Shown here: piece by piece, positions 7,250 through 15,857 of the stretch
Layout: each line of letters opens with the position of its first letter
Numbering within the stretch: position 1 is the stretch's first letter
Origin: an uncultured Collinsella sp.
Lineage (GTDB): Bacteria > Actinomycetota > Coriobacteriia > Coriobacteriales > Coriobacteriaceae
Direction of reading: 5' to 3'
NCBI GenBank assembly: GCA_900547025.1
Contig: UREZ01000015.1
Coordinates: 1 to 29,565, forward strand
Length of the DNA: 29,565 nt
Made by a program: the position numbers and the translations under genes
Notes under the pieces: generated by a model
What the model was told of the DNA's origin: nothing
Seen by the model: the letters and a program-made list of their open reading frames with translations, nothing else
Databases searched by the model: none

Positions 7250-8248
7250 TTGGCACGATCTTCGGGTTTCTCCACAAATCTGAATACCAAGCGACAATCA
7301 ACGGGTATGCGCCCGTTGATTGTTTTCAGCCTGATTTCGGTGTTGCTGCTCACGTTTTACATCCGCGAGGGCGAGGCAGGACCGATTCATGCCGTGCGTT
7401 CGGGCGTAACGACGATTACCTCGCCGGTGCGCTTCGTGGGCTCGGCCGTGGCGGCTCCTTTCAATGCGATCGGCAACGTGTTCTCTAACCTTACGGCGTC
7501 GCAGGACACGCTCGACGAGCTCAAGAAGCAAAACGAGGAACTGACCTCTAAAGTTGCTGAGCTCTCCGAGGCTCAAAAGACCGCCGAGCGTCTGGAGGGG
7601 CTGGTCGGCCTGCAGTCGACCTACAACCTCAAATCGACCGCAGCTCGTATCGTTGGTGCCTCCGGCGATGCCTGGACCTCGACCGTTACCATCGACAAGG
7701 GCTCTGCCGACGGCCTTACCATCAACATGCCCGTGACGAGTTCTGCCGGTGTTATCGGCCAGATTATCGAGGTATCGGCCAAGACCTCTACCGTGCGCCT
7801 GATTGGCGACGAGAACTCGGGCGTGTCCGCCATGGTGCAGGACACGCGCGCCCAGGGTATGCTGCAGGGTCAGGCTGACGGCACGCTGCGTCTTGAGTAC
7901 GTGAGCGTCGACTCCGATGTTAAGGTTGGCGATATCATCGTGACCTCTGGCATCGGTGGCGTGTTCCCCAAGGGCCTTCCGCTTGGCACCGTCTCGTCGG
8001 TTGAGAAATCGGCAAACGACGTGTACTACACCATTGTGGTGCGCGCTCAGACCACGGCCGAGAACAACGAGGAAGTGCTGGTCATCACCTCGCTGACCGA
8101 CGAACAGTCGGCCTCGGATGAGGACGTGAGCACGGCCAACAGCACGCCGCAGGGAACGTCGCGCGACGCTGCGACCAAGACGAAGGACGAGAGCTCGGAT
8201 GACAGTTCCGACACGTCCGAGACGACCGATTCTGGCTCGAGCGAATAG
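7250..8248 (+). CDS. mreC: Rod shape-determining protein MreC
   Basis: 332 residues. A short basic cytoplasmic start (NTKRQSTGMR) leads into one membrane helix (about 21-39, LIVFSLISVLLLTFYI). A coiled coil follows at roughly 85-115 (DELKKQNEELTSKVAELSEA), then the MreC beta domain with VTSSAGVIGQI, DENSGVSAMV and VGDIIVTSGIGGVFPKGLPLG. The last ~55 residues are a disordered Ser/Thr/Asp tail. MreC links MreB to PBP2 and RodA from the outer face of the membrane. The TTG start at 7250 has AAAAGGTGG upstream (7234-7242). mreD begins five bases after its stop, so translation is probably coupled. Confidence 0.96.
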   Translation: MARSSGFSTNLNTKRQSTGMRPLIVFSLISVLLLTFYIREGEAGPIHAVRSGVTTITSPVRFVGSAVAAPFNAIGNVFSNLTASQDTLDELKKQNEELTSKVAELSEAQKTAERLEGLVGLQSTYNLKSTAARIVGASGDAWTSTVTIDKGSADGLTINMPVTSSAGVIGQIIEVSAKTSTVRLIGDENSGVSAMVQDTRAQGMLQGQADGTLRLEYVSVDSDVKVGDIIVTSGIGGVFPKGLPLGTVSSVEKSANDVYYTIVVRAQTTAENNEEVLVITSLTDEQSASDEDVSTANSTPQGTSRDAATKTKDESSDDSSDTSETTDSGSSE

Positions 8249-8253
8249 GGGGC

Positions 8254-8826
8254 ATGTCCATGGATCTACACGAGCAGGGGATGAGCTCCCGCACGTTTGT
8301 AATCGCCGCCATCGTGTGTGTGCTGTTGCAGGCAGGCCTGGCACCGCAGATCTCCATTGCGGGAGGCCGCGTCAACTTCATGATTATCCTGGTGTGCCTA
8401 AGCGTGTTCTCGGGCGACCCGACCCGTGCCGTCGTGTGCGGTTTTTGCAGCGGCTTGTTTTATGACCTGTCCGCTGCCGTGCCGGTGGGCGTTATGTCGC
8501 TCCTGCTGACCGTGGGTTCTTTTGCCCTGGTGCACAGCGCCGTCGGTCAGACGGGCGGTACCCCGAGTGCGCGCGGCGTCACCGTGGGCGCCTTTGCGCT
8601 CGTCATTAATGTGATCTACAGCATCATCTTGCTGTTTATGGGTTTGGAGACGAGCTTTGTCGTGGCGATCTTCGGCCATGCGCTGCCGTCCTCGATCCTG
8701 ACGGGTCTGGTTGCCATTCCGTTTTTGATGTCCGGCGTCGTGCCGCAGTCCGGCTATGGATTCTCCGCACGTGGCGGACGCCAGACGGGTATGCGCTTTA
8801 AGCCCAAGACCCGCAAGCTCAAATAG
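8254..8826 (+). CDS. mreD: Rod shape-determining membrane protein MreD
   Basis: 190 residues with about five hydrophobic helices (FVIAAIVCVLLQAGLA, FMIILVCLSVFSG, GVMSLLLTVGSFALV, VGAFALVINVIYSIILLFMG, ILTGLVAIPFLMSGV). This is the usual MreD pattern, including the FxxGLFYDL-like turn (FCSGLFYDLSAAVPVG). The C-terminus is basic (KPKTRKLK). The protein has little catalytic signature, so identity rests on topology, that turn and its place between mreC and PBP2. AGGGGG precedes ATG 8254; ATG 8260 is an alternative start. Confidence 0.93.
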   Translation: MSMDLHEQGMSSRTFVIAAIVCVLLQAGLAPQISIAGGRVNFMIILVCLSVFSGDPTRAVVCGFCSGLFYDLSAAVPVGVMSLLLTVGSFALVHSAVGQTGGTPSARGVTVGAFALVINVIYSIILLFMGLETSFVVAIFGHALPSSILTGLVAIPFLMSGVVPQSGYGFSARGGRQTGMRFKPKTRKLK

Positions 8827-8839
8827 GGGAGGCCCGTAG

Positions 8840-10909
8840 ATGTCTTCCCAGATGACGGTTATTATCGCCGGTATCGTGCTGGTTGTGGCCATCGTGGTCG
8901 CGCTGGTCATCATGCGTCGAGGCGATTCCCGTTTTACCTACGATACACAGCATGGAACGGCCCCGCGCGCCACCGAGGGCGAGGGCAATACCGCGGCGAC
9001 CGCCTTTAAGGGCCGCTTTTCCATCCTCACCACGGGTGTGGGCGCGATGTTTGCGGCACTTGCCGTCAAGCTGTGGGGCATGCAGATGGTCTCGTCGGAC
9101 TATTACGAGAAGCAGGCCAATAGTAATCAGACTCGCACCGTTACCACACCCGCTGTGCGCGGCCGCATCCTCGACCGCAATGGCGTGGCGCTTGTCCAGA
9201 ACCGTCCCTCACTTGCTGTCGTGGCCTACCGCGACCTTGCCGAGGATGAGGTTCTGGTTCGCCATCTTGCCAACGTGCTTGGAATGCCTTATGTGGCGGT
9301 CCTTCGCAATATTCAGGACAATACAGAGGGCGCTCAGAGCCTGCATACCATCGCGACGGACGTCCGTCGCTCCACGGTTGCCTATATTCAGGAGCATGCC
9401 GGCGAGTTCCCGGGCGTCAAGATTGCCGAGCGTACCGAGCGCCAGTATCCATATGGCGAGACGGCATGCCATATCTTGGGCTATACCGGCACCATTACCT
9501 CCGAGCAGCTCGAGGCCCAGAATAAGAAAACCTCTGGCGATGATGATGCTTCTGCTGGCAAGATTACGTACCAGTCGGGCGATATCGTGGGCCAGGCGGG
9601 CGTTGAGAGCTACTACGAAAACCTGCTGCAGGGTATTCGTGGCGAGCAGACCGTCAAGGTCGATGCCTCGGGCAATGTGACCGGTCAGGCCGGCGCCGTG
9701 CCGGCGAAGGCCGGCTCCGACATTAAGCTCACGCTCGACCTTAAGATCCAACAGGCCTGCGAGACGGCACTGGCGAGCGCTATCGAGCTTGCCAAGACCA
9801 CTGGCTACAGCAATGCCGGCAACGGCGCTGTGGTGTGTCTCGATCCCAACAATGGCGAGATCCTGGGCATGGCGAGCGAGCCCAAGTTCGATCCGTCCGT
9901 CTTTATCGGCGGCGTCTCAAATGACGTGTGGACCGAGCTCAATGATGACAAGGGTTCGCACCCGCTGCTCAACCGCGCCATTAGCGGACAGTACATGTCG
10001 GCTTCGACCATCAAGCCGCTCTCGGCACTGGCCGGTCTTGAGTTTGGAACCTACACGTCGGGGCAGACGACCAACTGCACGGGCTATTGGACGGGTCTGG
10101 GCAAGTCGTGGGGCAAGTACTGCTGGCTGCATTCCGGCCACGGCACCATGACGCTGCAGTCGGGTATCGCCAACTCGTGCGACCCCGTCTTCTACGACAT
10201 GGGCAAGGCGTTCTTTTATGACGAGAAACATTCCGAGGGGCTGCAGGAGGTCTTTCGTCGCTGGGGCCTAGGCAAGACCTGCGGTATCGATCTGCCGAGT
10301 GAGGGCGCGGGCCGTATTCCCGATGCCGAGTGGAAAGAGTCGTACTTCACCGACGCATCTGCCGAGGACCGCAAGTGGAATGCCGGTGATATGACGAACA
10401 TTGCCATCGGCCAGGGCGACATCCTGGTGACGCCCCTGCAGATGGCGTGCGCCTATATGGGTCTTGCCAACGGCGGTAAACAGTACGTGCCTCACGTGTT
10501 TTTATCTGCCGTGTCGCGCGATGGCGACGGCGATGCCTATAAGTACAACGGCAAGGGCAAGAAGAAGCGCCTGGAGGCCAAGATCAACAGCGATTCGGAT
10601 TTGGCTCTTGTTCGCAACGGCATGCACGACGTGATATACACGGCATCGACGTCCCTGGCGGCGCACTTTGGTACCCTGACGCCGCAGGTATACGGCAAGT
10701 CGGGCACGGGCGAGAAAAGCGGCGAGGACGAATACGCTTGGTTCTGCGCCTATGCACCGGCCGATAATCCCAAGTATGTCATCGCTACCGTCCTGGAGCA
10801 GGGCGGCGGCGGCTCAGATACCGCGATGCATGTCGTGCGCGACGTGCTCGGTGTGATTTATGACGAGCCCGATACCTCTTCGGCCTCGGGCGATTCTTCG
10901 GTTCGATAG
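8840..10909 (+). CDS. mrdA: Penicillin-binding protein 2, class B transpeptidase
   Basis: 689 residues. It crosslinks new peptidoglycan in the side wall together with RodA. The catalytic domain shows S389-T-I-K392 (acylated Ser389), S446-C-D448 and K620-S-G-T-G624, in the correct order. The dimerisation/pedestal region begins at about residue 95 with TPAVRGRILDRNG, a class B hallmark. Two hydrophobic segments precede it, at about 6-25 and 59-80, separated by a polar stretch flanked by Arg/Lys. Most PBP2 proteins have one. The positive-inside rule gives an outside N-terminus and the enzyme still outside. Its stop overlaps the rodA ribosome site, and RodA is its known glycosyltransferase partner. 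Confidence 0.96.
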   Translation: MSSQMTVIIAGIVLVVAIVVALVIMRRGDSRFTYDTQHGTAPRATEGEGNTAATAFKGRFSILTTGVGAMFAALAVKLWGMQMVSSDYYEKQANSNQTRTVTTPAVRGRILDRNGVALVQNRPSLAVVAYRDLAEDEVLVRHLANVLGMPYVAVLRNIQDNTEGAQSLHTIATDVRRSTVAYIQEHAGEFPGVKIAERTERQYPYGETACHILGYTGTITSEQLEAQNKKTSGDDDASAGKITYQSGDIVGQAGVESYYENLLQGIRGEQTVKVDASGNVTGQAGAVPAKAGSDIKLTLDLKIQQACETALASAIELAKTTGYSNAGNGAVVCLDPNNGEILGMASEPKFDPSVFIGGVSNDVWTELNDDKGSHPLLNRAISGQYMSASTIKPLSALAGLEFGTYTSGQTTNCTGYWTGLGKSWGKYCWLHSGHGTMTLQSGIANSCDPVFYDMGKAFFYDEKHSEGLQEVFRRWGLGKTCGIDLPSEGAGRIPDAEWKESYFTDASAEDRKWNAGDMTNIAIGQGDILVTPLQMACAYMGLANGGKQYVPHVFLSAVSRDGDGDAYKYNGKGKKKRLEAKINSDSDLALVRNGMHDVIYTASTSLAAHFGTLTPQVYGKSGTGEKSGEDEYAWFCAYAPADNPKYVIATVLEQGGGGSDTAMHVVRDVLGVIYDEPDTSSASGDSSVR

Positions 10910-10918
10910 GAGGTTGCG

Positions 10919-12145
10919 ATGGATTTTTCTCCGGCGGATCTGTTCCGTTCAACCAAGACCGGCTCTCGCAGCAGCCTGGACCGCGTCAACAAGCAACTTT
11001 CGGCCTCGCGCGGCACGTTTCGCCAAAAGGTCCATATCGGTGTGCTCGTGGCTACAGTGGCGCTCGTCGCCTACGGTGCCATCATTATCTGGTCGGCTTC
11101 GCAGTTTAAGGCCGATGCTTCGTTCTCACGCCATCTGCTGGGAATTGGCATCGGCACGGTGCTGGCGGTGCTGGTCTGGCGTACTGACCTGCGCGGTATT
11201 TCCAATTTCTCGACGGCGTTGCTCGTCATCGACCTGATCGTGATCCTCTCGCCCAAGATTCCGGGCCTGTCCTATACGGGCGGTCTGGGCATGACGGGCT
11301 GGATCAAGATTCCCGGTATCGGCTTGACATTCCAGCCGGTTGAGCTTGCCAAGCTCATCACCATCTTCTTTATTGCTACGCTTGGCTCGCAGTATAACGG
11401 TCGCATCGATACCGTTCGCGACTACGTCAAGCTCTGCGGCATGTTGTCCATTCCGTTTTTGGCCGTCGTCGCCATGGGCGACCTGGGCTCGGGCCTTGTC
11501 GTGCTGGTTTCGGGCGCCATCGTCATTTGTATGAGTGGTGCACGCCGCGAATGGGTGCTGTCGACCCTGGCCCTGCTCGTGGGCCTGGTGGCCCTCGTCC
11601 TGGCGCTCGATTCGGTCTTTGATTCGTTGCTCGGCCACGATGTGCTTATCAAGCAGTATCAGATGAACCGTCTGACGGTCTTTATCGACCCCGATAATGC
11701 CGATTCGGACGATGCCTACAACCTGCAGCAGTCGCTTATCGCCGTTGGCTCGGGTGGCTTCTTTGGTAAGGGTTTGGGCCATGCGACGCAGTCGGCCGGC
11801 GGCTTTCTGCCTGAGTTCCACACCGACTTCGTCTTCGCCTTTCTGTCCGAGACCTTTGGCTTTTGCGGCTCCTTTTTGCTGCTGTGCTTGTACGTACTGC
11901 TCATCTTCTCGACGATCCGCGTTGCTTTTAAGTGCGAGTCTCTGTTCCTACGCTTATCATGCGTAGGTATCGTCGGCATGTGGGCGTTCCAGACCTTCGA
12001 AAACATCGGCATGTGCATCGGCATGATGCCGATTACCGGTATTCCGCTACCGTTTATTAGCTTTGGTTCGTCTTCGATGATGATTCAGCTGCTGACGGTG
12101 GGTATCGTACAATCCATATGGCGGCATCGTTCGGGCGCCGCGTAA
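10919..12145 (+). CDS. rodA: SEDS peptidoglycan glycosyltransferase RodA
   Basis: 408 residues with about ten membrane helices. It polymerises lipid II into glycan strands and works with PBP2. SEDS signatures are clear: LTFQPVELAKL near residue 140, the long external loop with YQMNRLTVFIDPDNADSDDAYNLQQSLIAVGSGG split over about 245-285, FLPEFHTDFVFA, and the terminal GIPLPFISFGSSS. RodA rather than FtsW is favoured by its place directly after PBP2 in an mre cluster. The ~35-residue polar N-terminal extension before the first helix is somewhat long. A near-perfect AGGAGG (10908-10913) overlaps the preceding stop and gives high translation. Confidence 0.96.
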   Translation: MDFSPADLFRSTKTGSRSSLDRVNKQLSASRGTFRQKVHIGVLVATVALVAYGAIIIWSASQFKADASFSRHLLGIGIGTVLAVLVWRTDLRGISNFSTALLVIDLIVILSPKIPGLSYTGGLGMTGWIKIPGIGLTFQPVELAKLITIFFIATLGSQYNGRIDTVRDYVKLCGMLSIPFLAVVAMGDLGSGLVVLVSGAIVICMSGARREWVLSTLALLVGLVALVLALDSVFDSLLGHDVLIKQYQMNRLTVFIDPDNADSDDAYNLQQSLIAVGSGGFFGKGLGHATQSAGGFLPEFHTDFVFAFLSETFGFCGSFLLLCLYVLLIFSTIRVAFKCESLFLRLSCVGIVGMWAFQTFENIGMCIGMMPITGIPLPFISFGSSSMMIQLLTVGIVQSIWRHRSGAA

Positions 12146-12163
12146 CCGCTGGAGGGGTTTGCT

Positions 12164-13093
12164 ATGAAAATTCCCGTAGATAAGCTGACCCGCGCTTTTA
12201 AGATGGGCGCGTCCGTTAAGAAGGATTCCGATACGCCGGTGCGCGTCTCGGTCTATCTGGATTCGTCCGCCTCGCGCTTTCTTGCCGAGACGGTGCGTGA
12301 CGCCTTTGTGCCGCAGACGACCTCGGGTATTGTGCGCGTCGAGCGTCTGGGGGAGGAGCGAATTGCTCCAAAGACCGATACCGATGTGGTGCTGGTGCTC
12401 TCGTGTGGTTCCGACCGCTTGGAGAGTGCCGTGCAGGAGCTCGTGATCGCCGGCGCGCCCGTGTGCGTGCTTGCCGAGTCTGCTGTGGAGGTGCCGTTTA
12501 TCGAGGAGTCCACGCCCATGCTCGGCGTGGTAGCGGCAACCGATAAGACGTATCTGCTCGAGACGCTTGCCCGCTGGATTCTCGATCGCACCGACAAGGA
12601 AACGGCTTTTGCGGCGAACTTTGCCTTCATGCGCATCGCGGCGGCCAATCGTATCATCACCTCGTGCGCGCTCACCAATATGGCGACCGGTGCGCTGGTG
12701 TTTTTGCCGGGCGCCGATTATCCCGTTATGGCGCTGGCGCAGGTGGGCATGCTCTTTGAGCTCGCTGCCGTCTTTGGACGCGGTATTAAGCCCGAGCGCG
12801 GCTACGAGGTCGCGGGCGTGCTTGCCGGCGGTCTTGTGATCCGCGCGGTCACCCGCGCGCTCGTCAAACAGACGCCGCATATTGGGTTTGCCGTCAAGGC
12901 GCTCACTGCTGCCGCGGGCACCTACGGCATGGGCCGTGCGCTTGTTTCGCTCTACGAGCGCGATGTCGACTACAGCCGTGCCAACGAGGTGGTCACTGCC
13001 ACGTTCTCCCGCGTTCGCGATCTGGTGACCACGGTCGCGGGCGCTACCCGTCCTATGGCGTCCTACCAAGACGCATCCGATCTCGCTGCTTAG
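12164..13093 (+). CDS. DUF697-like membrane protein with degenerate GTPase-like N-terminus
   Basis: 309 residues, function unknown. From about residue 155 to 265 it resembles DUF697, the membrane-associated domain usually attached to Era/YcjF-like GTPases: hydrophobic helices TNMATGALVFLPGADYPVM, AQVGMLFELAAVFG, AGVLAGGLVIRAVTRAL and ALTAAAGTYGMGRAL. The N-terminal 20-145 has alternating beta/alpha segments placed like a small GTPase (VRVSVYLD, DTDVVLVLS, APVCVLAES, PMLGVVAAT). It lacks a GxxxxGK[ST] loop and an NKxD motif. I infer a pseudo-GTPase or unrelated Rossmann-like fold. It lies 18 bases after rodA and 10 bases before the radical SAM gene, so it is likely expressed with the elongation machine. 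The ATG has GGAGGGG upstream. Confidence 0.75.
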   Translation: MKIPVDKLTRAFKMGASVKKDSDTPVRVSVYLDSSASRFLAETVRDAFVPQTTSGIVRVERLGEERIAPKTDTDVVLVLSCGSDRLESAVQELVIAGAPVCVLAESAVEVPFIEESTPMLGVVAATDKTYLLETLARWILDRTDKETAFAANFAFMRIAAANRIITSCALTNMATGALVFLPGADYPVMALAQVGMLFELAAVFGRGIKPERGYEVAGVLAGGLVIRAVTRALVKQTPHIGFAVKALTAAAGTYGMGRALVSLYERDVDYSRANEVVTATFSRVRDLVTTVAGATRPMASYQDASDLAA

Positions 13094-13103
13094 GGGTTTT
13101 CCG

Positions 13104-14981
13104 TTGCGCGTTGCATACCAAGACTGTTTTCATTTAATTGAGCCGTTGCTCGCCAAGGTCGAGAAGCCGAGCCGCTATATCGATCACGAGTGGGGCACGC
13201 TTTCCAAGGCCGATGCCGACTACCGTTGCTGCCTGATCTATCCGGATGTGTACGAGGTCGGTCTGCCCAACCAGGGCATCGCCATCCTCTACAACATCCT
13301 TAACCAGGCCGAGGGCATCTCCTGCGAGCGCGGCTATGTGCCGTGGCCCGATATGGGCGACGCCATGCGCGAGGCGGGTATTCCGCTGCTATCGCTCGAG
13401 GGTGCAGCGCCGGTCGCTTCGTTTGATATCGTCGGTCTGCATGTGCCGCACGAGATGGCGGTGACGAACTTCCTCGAGGCTTTGGACCTCGCTGGCATTC
13501 CGCTGTTAGCGGCCGACCGAGGTGAAGACGACCCAATCATCATCGCCGGCGGTCCCTCGGTGTACAACCCCGAGCCGTACGCGGCCTTCTTCGATGCCAT
13601 CCTCATCGGTGAGGGCGAGGAATCGCTGCTCGAGACCTGCCAGCTGCATCGCCGCCTGCGTGACGAAGGGGTCCCGCGCGCGCAGATTGTCGAGCAGCTT
13701 GCATCCATTGCCGGCAACTACGTGCCGTCGCTCTATGAGGTTCGTCACGACGAGCCCTGCTCGCCGCATGGCTACACCGTGCCGCGTGAAGGCAAGGATG
13801 CGCCGACCGTGGTCTACAAGCGCGTCGTTGAGGATTTCGGCGCCACGAATCCGCTGTCGCAGTCGTGCGTGCCCTATGCGCAGCTGGTTCACGACCGCCT
13901 GTCTATCGAGATCCTGCGCGGCTGTATCCGCGGCTGTCGTTTTTGTCAGGCCGGCATGACGTATCGCCCGGTGCGCGAGCGCTCGGCCGACCAGATCGTC
14001 TCGTCGGTGATTCAGGGTCTGGAAAAGACCGGCTATGACGAGGTGTCGCTGACCTCGCTTTCCACGACCGACCACTCCTGCATTCGCGACGTGCTCGGCA
14101 GGCTCAACCGTCGCCTGGAGGATACGGGTATACGCGTGTCTATTCCGTCGCAGCGCCTGGATTCGTTTGGCGTGGATATGGCCGAGTCGGTCGCCGGCGA
14201 AAAGAAGGGCGGCCTGACGTTCGCGCCCGAGGCCGGCAGCCAGCGCATGCGCGACATCATTAACAAGAACGTGACCGAGGAGGACCTGGACCGTGCGGCC
14301 AAGGCGGCCTTCGAGGCCGGCTGGAACCGCATGAAGCTCTACTTTATGATGGGCCTTCCCGGCGAGCGCGATGAGGACATCGTGGCCATCGCCAATCTGG
14401 CCGATCACGTGCTGGAGCTCGGTCGTTCCGTGGTGCCCAAGGCTCGTCGCGGCTCGATCTCGGTGTCCATCTCGGTTTCGGTCTTTATCCCCAAGGCTGC
14501 CACGCCGTTCCAGTGGTGCCCGCAGCTCGACTACGACGACGTCAAGCGTCGCCAGAAGTTGCTTATCACGAGCGTTCGCAACCGTGCCGTCCGCGTGCAT
14601 TACCACGATGCCGAGACCTCGCTCATCGAGGCCGCGCTTTCCCGCGCCGGTCGTGACATGACGCCCGTCATCATCGATGCTTGGCGCTCGGGCTCTCGCT
14701 TTGACGCCTGGGTAGAGCATTTCTCGCTCGATAACTGGAAGGAAGCTGCTGCCAAAAACGGCATCGACCTCAATGAGCTCGTGCACCTGCCCTACGAGTT
14801 GGACTGGCGCCTGCCGTGGGAGCACGTGAGCCCCGGCTGCACGCGCGGCTTCCTCGAGCGCGAGTACCGTCGCTCGCTCGAGGGCGTCACGACTCCCGAC
14901 TGTACCCGCACGTCGTGCACCGGCTGCGGGATCTGCCCCACGCTCCACGCCAAGAATGTATTGATGGGTGATCGCGCATGA
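13104..14981 (+). CDS. B12-binding domain/radical SAM protein (TIGR03960 type)
   Basis: 625 residues. The first ~200 look like a B12-binding-type Rossmann domain (DYRCCLIYPDVYEVGLPNQG, DIVGLHVPHEMAVTN, IIAGGPSVYNPEPYA). A radical SAM core follows with C274xxxC278xxC281 in EILRGCIRGCRFCQAG, then GLTFAPEAGSQRMRD and FYMMGLPGE-like (LYFMMGLPGERDED). A C-terminal Cys cluster (CTRTSCTGCGIC) near residue 605 may hold a second Fe-S centre. The exact reaction is unknown for this family. The TTG start at 13104 has AGGGG upstream (13092-13096). Its stop overlaps the next gene by four bases (ATGA), showing tight coupling to the DUF2344 protein, to which homologues are often fused. Confidence 0.9.
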   Translation: MRVAYQDCFHLIEPLLAKVEKPSRYIDHEWGTLSKADADYRCCLIYPDVYEVGLPNQGIAILYNILNQAEGISCERGYVPWPDMGDAMREAGIPLLSLEGAAPVASFDIVGLHVPHEMAVTNFLEALDLAGIPLLAADRGEDDPIIIAGGPSVYNPEPYAAFFDAILIGEGEESLLETCQLHRRLRDEGVPRAQIVEQLASIAGNYVPSLYEVRHDEPCSPHGYTVPREGKDAPTVVYKRVVEDFGATNPLSQSCVPYAQLVHDRLSIEILRGCIRGCRFCQAGMTYRPVRERSADQIVSSVIQGLEKTGYDEVSLTSLSTTDHSCIRDVLGRLNRRLEDTGIRVSIPSQRLDSFGVDMAESVAGEKKGGLTFAPEAGSQRMRDIINKNVTEEDLDRAAKAAFEAGWNRMKLYFMMGLPGERDEDIVAIANLADHVLELGRSVVPKARRGSISVSISVSVFIPKAATPFQWCPQLDYDDVKRRQKLLITSVRNRAVRVHYHDAETSLIEAALSRAGRDMTPVIIDAWRSGSRFDAWVEHFSLDNWKEAAAKNGIDLNELVHLPYELDWRLPWEHVSPGCTRGFLEREYRRSLEGVTTPDCTRTSCTGCGICPTLHAKNVLMGDRA

Positions 14982-15790
14982 GTGAGCGCCTGACCGACAA
15001 CCCCTCGCTCTTTAGGCTTCGTGTTCGCTATGGCAAGCGCGATCGCCTTAAGTACCTGGGCCATCTCGAAGTAATCCATACCATTGAGCGCATCGTGCGC
15101 CGTGCGGGACTTCCCTATGCCGTCACGCAGGGCTTCTCTCCGCACATGCGCGTGGGCTTCTCTTCGGCGCTGCCGGTGGGTACGTCGTCGACCTGCGAGT
15201 GGTATGACCTGTTTATGACCGAGTTCGTGGCGCTCGACGAGGCGTTTGAGCGACTGTCTGCGGCATCTCCGGCCGATCTGGCGCCCATCGAGGCGGCGTA
15301 CATCGACGTGCGCACGCCGGCGTTGACGGCGCAGCTCACGCGCCTGTCGTATCGCATCGACCTGCACTTGGATCCCGAGGCGCCCGTAAGCGCCGACGAG
15401 GTGCGTCGTGCGATCGACACACTGCGCGCGGACCATGGCATCGACTACGCGCGCGGAAAAAAGAGCAAGCGCTTGGATTTGGATCACACGCTCGTTGGCT
15501 ATGAGCTCGCGGTGGGGGAGCGCCCGGACCATCTGGTGCTCATGCTCGACACCCATGCCGACAACGAGGGCTCCATGCGTCCGGAGATTTTGCTTTCTGC
15601 TGCTGATGTTTTGTTGCAGGGCTTGACCCCGGGCGTCGATGCACCTATTGTTTCCACCGGTATGCAAGACCTCGTGACCATCTGCTCCTACGATGTCGAG
15701 CGTCAGAATCAAGCATGCGAGGACGACGAGGGCCGACTCGTCAGCCCCATACCTGTGCGAACTTGTGGATTTGCTCCACATACTCGTTGA
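14978..15790 (+). CDS. TIGR03936 / DUF2344 radical SAM-associated protein
   Basis: 270 residues. The N-terminal block (LRVRYGKRDRLKYLGHL, RIVRRAGLPYAVTQGFSPH, SSALPVGTSSTCEW) is the conserved core of DUF2344. Related proteins are commonly encoded with, or fused to, the TIGR03960 radical SAM enzyme, and in other actinobacteria lie just before an RNase E/G gene and rplU. Here it overlaps the radical SAM gene by four bases and is followed directly by rplU, with no RNase gene between. The molecular role is unknown; RNA modification or processing is a context-based guess. Its last codons contain the -35 box of the rplU promoter. Confidence 0.88.
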   Translation: MSERLTDNPSLFRLRVRYGKRDRLKYLGHLEVIHTIERIVRRAGLPYAVTQGFSPHMRVGFSSALPVGTSSTCEWYDLFMTEFVALDEAFERLSAASPADLAPIEAAYIDVRTPALTAQLTRLSYRIDLHLDPEAPVSADEVRRAIDTLRADHGIDYARGKKSKRLDLDHTLVGYELAVGERPDHLVLMLDTHADNEGSMRPEILLSAADVLLQGLTPGVDAPIVSTGMQDLVTICSYDVERQNQACEDDEGRLVSPIPVRTCGFAPHTR

Positions 15791-15815
15791 CGGGGGTATT
15801 TTCGCCTGCTACTAT
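15787..15815 (+). promoter_or_regulatory. Strong promoter of rplU-rpmA
   Basis: TTGACG (15787-15792), a 17-base spacer and TACTAT (15810-15815) are close to sigma-70 consensus. The -35 box overlaps the TGA stop of the preceding gene. The predicted leader is about 35 bases. Confidence 0.85.
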
Positions 15816-15857
15816 ATTCGGCTGTTGCACTAACTGATGCATGAAGGGCAAGTAAAC

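Noticed and set aside
13506..14948. A 480-codon minus-strand open frame opposite the radical SAM gene
   Set aside because: Shadow of a gene with clear CxxxCxxC and B12-binding motifs; no ribosome site or promoter.
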